From contig JAJEDR010000090.1 of the NCBI GenBank assembly GCA_022821385.1, forward strand, positions 1 to 37,011: DNA of 37,011 bases, read 5' to 3'. Below, piece by piece: positions 34,141 through 37,011 of the stretch. Source of the stretch: Rhodothermales bacterium. GTDB taxonomy: Bacteria; Bacteroidota; Rhodothermia; Rhodothermales; Bin80. Each line of letters begins with the position of its first letter. The first letter of the stretch is position 1. The notes below the pieces were generated by a model, which was not told the DNA's origin, ran no database searches, and saw nothing but the letters and a program-made list of their open reading frames with translations. The position numbers and the translations under genes are program-made.

Positions 34141-34785
34141 ATGCAGAACCCCAAATTGCTGCTATTGCTGTCCGTTGCGCTGTTGCTGGCCGCCCCCTCA
34201 AATGCACAGCGCATAACGGGCGCGATAAAACTTGGCATGGCACAAACCACATTTTCCGGTGACCTAGCTTCCGGTGCAACCACATGGGAAAATGTTTCCG
34301 GTCTTGTGGCTGGAGGATCTGCTGAACTAAATATTGTTAGAGGACTCAGTGCAGTTGGAGAAGTGCTCTATTTTCGGATGGGCGCAAAGACCCGCGTACA
34401 GTACAATGACTTCCCCGGGATACTTACCAGTAGGTCATCTTACCTCACATTTCCAATTCTGGGCCAATTCCGCTTTGAATCTTCGGGAATTGTCAGACCG
34501 CGGATTTTTCTCGGAGGAGCGGCTTTGTTTGCTCTGGAATCAGTAATCCTTGCGGAGTCCACCGCAGATGGACAAATCTTTATTGAGGAGGACGAATCAA
34601 TCGAGACTTTTGATTATGGCCTCATGTTCGGGGCAGGCCTGGACCTGTATCTAGCCAGTCAGCGCTTCACGATTGAAGCCCGATCTTATCGAGGCCGCAA
34701 CGATGTGACCAAACCCCACTCTGAAACCGGCGACTCCGTACTGACTAACCAGGGTTGGACGATCATGCTTGGCATGCTATTCTAG
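34141..34785 (+). CDS. Outer-membrane beta-barrel protein (PorT-like)
   Basis: 214 aa. A typical signal peptide (MQNPKLLLLLSVALLLAAPSNAQ) is followed by strands of alternating hydrophobic residues. Examples are TGAIKLGMAQTTFSG, GGSAELNIVRGLSAVGEVLYF, SSYLTFPILGQFRFE, RPRIFLGGAALFAL, FDYGLMFGAGLDLYL and RFTIEARSYRG, ending TNQGWTIMLGMLF with the C-terminal aromatic residue that outer-membrane assembly needs. The order and the YLxFPxL and GxxLF strands resemble the PF13568 barrel family (8 strands). Function beyond residence in the outer membrane is unknown. Confidence 0.8.
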   Translation: MQNPKLLLLLSVALLLAAPSNAQRITGAIKLGMAQTTFSGDLASGATTWENVSGLVAGGSAELNIVRGLSAVGEVLYFRMGAKTRVQYNDFPGILTSRSSYLTFPILGQFRFESSGIVRPRIFLGGAALFALESVILAESTADGQIFIEEDESIETFDYGLMFGAGLDLYLASQRFTIEARSYRGRNDVTKPHSETGDSVLTNQGWTIMLGMLF

Positions 34786-35012
34786 CCGAATCTTCATTCG
34801 ATCGGTCTACGGCAGCTCTAGACTGAACTTCTGGACTTCAAGCCTTTGTTGGCATTGCGGCTTCGGAGAAACGAAGCAGGACTCCGAGTACCCCCAGACG
34901 GCAGCAGTTCAATTGTCCCCCAAATGCCCCACATCATTCGGAAACATCGTATCCTGGGGAGGGTTTCGGGGCGCAGTTAAAATTTGCCATTCTCGGAGGT
35001 AATATCCAAACA
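34786..35012 (+). other. Spacer with two perfect hairpins between barrel and propeller genes
   Basis: Right after the barrel gene stop, CGAAT-CTTC-ATTCG (34787-34800) forms a 5-bp stem. Later GCTTCG-GAGAAA-CGAAGC (34860-34877) forms a perfect 6-bp stem. Neither has a T-run after it. GGAGG at 34996-35000 is the Shine-Dalgarno of the next gene. The pair may be mRNA stabilisers or processing sites between two co-transcribed genes. Confidence 0.35.
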
Positions 35013-36272
35013 ATGAAACCCGTTACCTTTAGAGTCTCCAGCCCCACTCGCACTACAGTCACCATGCCTCGCACTGCTTATCCCCTCTGCGCTCTTGCTT
35101 TGACCGTCACACTGCTTAGCACCGGCTGCGGATCAGCCGACACCGATCCTGGCAGAGTCTGGTCCGGTACCATTGATACGCTTGCTTCGGGCGAAGTCAT
35201 AGTCCGAAATACTGGCCGAGCAGTTTGGTCACCTGATGAAGCTTGGCAGGTCGTAGAAGAATTCAGGATCGGAAATGACACGGGCGATGATGCGCTTTTG
35301 TTCGGAAGCATCCGCTCGTTTGATGTAGATGTGCGGGGGTGGATCTATGCAATCGATGACCAAACACAAGCAATCCATGTCTTTGACTCGGACGGTATCT
35401 TGGTCCGTACGGCCGGAGGCAAAGGCACTGGGCCAGGGGAATTTGAGCGAGCAAGCGCGCTTGACCTGAGCAAAAACGGCCAGATTTGGGTCATGGAAAT
35501 GCCGAAGGGGCAACTCACTTTTCTGGACGCAACCGGAGATTACGTGGATGGGGCACGTATCAATAGCACGGGCTGGAGTTACTTTCCCTATCCAGGCGGT
35601 ATGGATCTCCTTGGCCGTTACAATGCCGCAGTGGTAGTTGAGGTAATGGACGATTACGATCTTGCACTGGCCCGCTTTGATCAAGATTTCGTTCCGCTAG
35701 ATACGATACCGATTCCCGAGAGCGGTGAGCCCCATGAGCAATTCGAATTAATTACTGATGGTGGCATGATGGCCACGGGCATTCCGTTTCGTGGATCTTT
35801 GGAATGGCGATTTTCCCCAAACGGCCATTTCTGGACGCTTCTTACCGACAAATATGAACTGGCGGAAATTACGGCCACTGGGACCACGCTTCGGAGGGTC
35901 ACGCTTGACCATGATCCGATTCAAGTGACACCCGCGGACCTGGAGGAGGTCCGTGAAAACCTAAGTTGGTTTACCCGTCAGGGAGGGAAGATAGACTGGT
36001 CAAAGATCCCGGATACGAAGCCCGTCACGTCTTCCTTTTTTTGCGACGACGAAGGCAATCTTTGGGTAATGCGACTAACCGGGTCCCCCGAAGACGAAGG
36101 ATATCTCTCCGATCTGTTTGATGTCGATGGGCGGTTTCTGGGGGCGATTCGGCTTCCGTTCTCATTAGAATCCAATCCTGAACCGATTGTGCGGAATGGA
36201 TTGCTTTACGGTGTCACCACGGATGAACTCGGGGCCGAAAACATTGTCAGAGCCCAAATCTTGAAACCGTAG
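35013..36272 (+). CDS. Six-bladed beta-propeller lipoprotein
   Basis: 419 aa. The N-terminus is a lipoprotein signal with hydrophobic core CALALTVTLLSTGC, whose Cys is the acylation site, and a long n-region. A strong Shine-Dalgarno (CGGAGG, about 12 nt away) supports the ATG at 35013 over one at 35064. The body repeats propeller blades with Asp-Gly turns: SFDVDVRGWIYAIDDQTQAIHVFDSDGILVRTAGGKGTGPGEF, ALDLSKNGQIWVMEMPKGQL, FSPNGHFWTLLTDKYELAEI and DDEGNLWVMRL. This is the PF17170-type propeller common in Bacteroidota and relatives. It would be anchored in the envelope and may bind a ligand. No enzyme motif. Confidence 0.8.
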   Translation: MKPVTFRVSSPTRTTVTMPRTAYPLCALALTVTLLSTGCGSADTDPGRVWSGTIDTLASGEVIVRNTGRAVWSPDEAWQVVEEFRIGNDTGDDALLFGSIRSFDVDVRGWIYAIDDQTQAIHVFDSDGILVRTAGGKGTGPGEFERASALDLSKNGQIWVMEMPKGQLTFLDATGDYVDGARINSTGWSYFPYPGGMDLLGRYNAAVVVEVMDDYDLALARFDQDFVPLDTIPIPESGEPHEQFELITDGGMMATGIPFRGSLEWRFSPNGHFWTLLTDKYELAEITATGTTLRRVTLDHDPIQVTPADLEEVRENLSWFTRQGGKIDWSKIPDTKPVTSSFFCDDEGNLWVMRLTGSPEDEGYLSDLFDVDGRFLGAIRLPFSLESNPEPIVRNGLLYGVTTDELGAENIVRAQILKP

Positions 36273-36365
36273 TGCCCTGATTCGCAGGCATTGAGTGGAA
36301 GTCGCGCAATTTCTAGGCGGTGTGCTTCCGAGCCGCAGTATCTCCAATATGCCCGCAGCTAAGAA

Positions 36366-37011
36366 TTAGTTGTAGTCCCCAATGAATTCGTGATCCAGCG
36401 GCAAATCGTCAAGCTGTCGGAATACATCGTGGACCTCATCCAACACCAACGTAATGTAGGCTTCCATTGCCTCTGGTTCATTCATGTGGGGGAAGGAGTA
36501 TCCCTTGAGAGCAATGTCATCGTTCTCTACACGAACATAACTGTCCTCCTTTTTCCCCAGCGACAGTATGGCAACAATATTTTGCCGCAACCATATTGGG
36601 CGCGCAAATACTGCATGTAGACTCGCTCCTGTACCCACAGCAACCAGAATAGACCGTCTTGGGAATGCACGGTGTGCGCTTCCCATGGCATACTTTCGAG
36701 CGAGCTCTAGGAGAATAGCTGCAGGAATCCACTGAGAGCGATTTGCCTCGGAAAACACCTCTAAGGAACCGGGGTCTATTGCGACGACGATCAGCTGCGA
36801 TGCATAATGCGGATCTTGCCCGGCGATAAATCCTAACGCATTTAAAGTGGCTCCATACGTTCGTGACCGCACCTCAACATCTATCGCACTGGGGAGCGTA
36901 TACTGTCTGTCCGATGAAAGCCCTGCAATACTGTCTGCATCTAGTCCGGTTACTTGAGCAAGAGCTTCCGGCGTTACCTGCAGAAGTAACGCACCGGTAC
37001 TGTCTGCGGTT
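36366..37011 (-). CDS. M28-peptidase-like protein, metal ligands apparently lost; N-terminus beyond window edge
   Basis: The minus-strand frame is open from base 37011 to the TAA at 36366, about 214 codons, with the N-terminus outside. The order is that of M28 metallopeptidases: a PA-like/linker region (GALLLQVTPEALAQVTGLDADS), then NALGFIAGQDPHYASQLIVV, then NRSQWIPAAILLELARKYAM, then FPRRSILVAVGTGASLHAVF. At the metal sites, where active enzymes read AHxD, DNAsG and GEE, it has VVAIDPG, NRSQW and GTGAS. It is therefore likely a non-catalytic relative. An internal GTG at 36872 would cut off the linker and is not a credible start. Convergent with the propeller gene. Confidence 0.6.
   Translation of the reverse strand, partial: TADSTGALLLQVTPEALAQVTGLDADSIAGLSSDRQYTLPSAIDVEVRSRTYGATLNALGFIAGQDPHYASQLIVVAIDPGSLEVFSEANRSQWIPAAILLELARKYAMGSAHRAFPRRSILVAVGTGASLHAVFARPIWLRQNIVAILSLGKKEDSYVRVENDDIALKGYSFPHMNEPEAMEAYITLVLDEVHDVFRQLDDLPLDHEFIGDYN

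Noticed and set aside
1..37011. CRISPR arrays, insertion sequences, tRNA or rRNA genes
   Set aside because: No regularly spaced repeats, transposase motifs, terminal inverted repeats or tRNA arms were seen.

Overview
The window looks like chromosomal DNA from a Bacteroidota-type lineage, most likely Rhodothermota (Rhodothermales). This rests on protein content: a leucine-rich-repeat protein ending in a type IX secretion (T9SS) sorting domain, a PorT-like beta-barrel, a lipoprotein six-bladed propeller, a YbbR protein, a YfhO-family protein, and several promoter-like TAnnTTTG elements. GC content is about one half. I saw no tRNA, rRNA, CRISPR array, insertion sequence or prophage. Both ends cut a gene (purM on the left, an M28-peptidase-like gene on the right).

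Layout. (1) 1-5666, minus strand: cysteine desulfurase, a DUF2064 nucleotide-transferase-like protein, thrB, thrC, a degenerate squalene/phytoene-synthase-like protein, then purM, mostly joined by ATGA overlaps or 4-bp gaps. (2) 5667-6501: non-coding, followed by murA on the plus strand. (3) 7797-14174, minus strand: a secreted T9SS LRR protein, a Tat-exported FAD oxidoreductase, and an unusual fusion of a membrane domain, a five-site multiheme cytochrome c and TPRs. This looks like an envelope redox module. (4) 14530-27770: the menaquinone locus. menE is on the minus strand. It is separated from menC (plus) by an endonuclease/exonuclease/phosphatase (EEP) gene and what may be the remains of a minus-strand gene. 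A long minus-strand run follows: GT4 glycosyltransferase, YbbR protein, membrane protein, menF, menD, menB, menA, a small methyltransferase, and possibly a 25-codon membrane peptide. (5) 28123-30504: an SLC13-type transporter with four RCK_C domains, preceded by a leader that can form nested and competing stem-loops. (6) 30975-33752, minus: gatC and a YfhO-family membrane protein. (7) 34141-36272, plus: an outer-membrane barrel and a propeller lipoprotein. A convergent, metal-ligand-less M28-like gene closes the window.

How the genes fit together: MenF, D, C, E, B and A take chorismate to demethylmenaquinone. MenH, the DHNA-CoA thioesterase and a recognisable MenG/UbiE are not here. The multiheme cytochrome, with histidines in its membrane helices, is a plausible user of that quinone pool. 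The most novel candidates are the cytochrome/TPR fusion module, the structured leader of the SLC13 gene, the EEP protein with an unknown C-terminal domain, the possible 25-residue membrane peptide, and two enzyme folds that appear to have lost their catalytic residues (squalene-synthase-like and M28-like).
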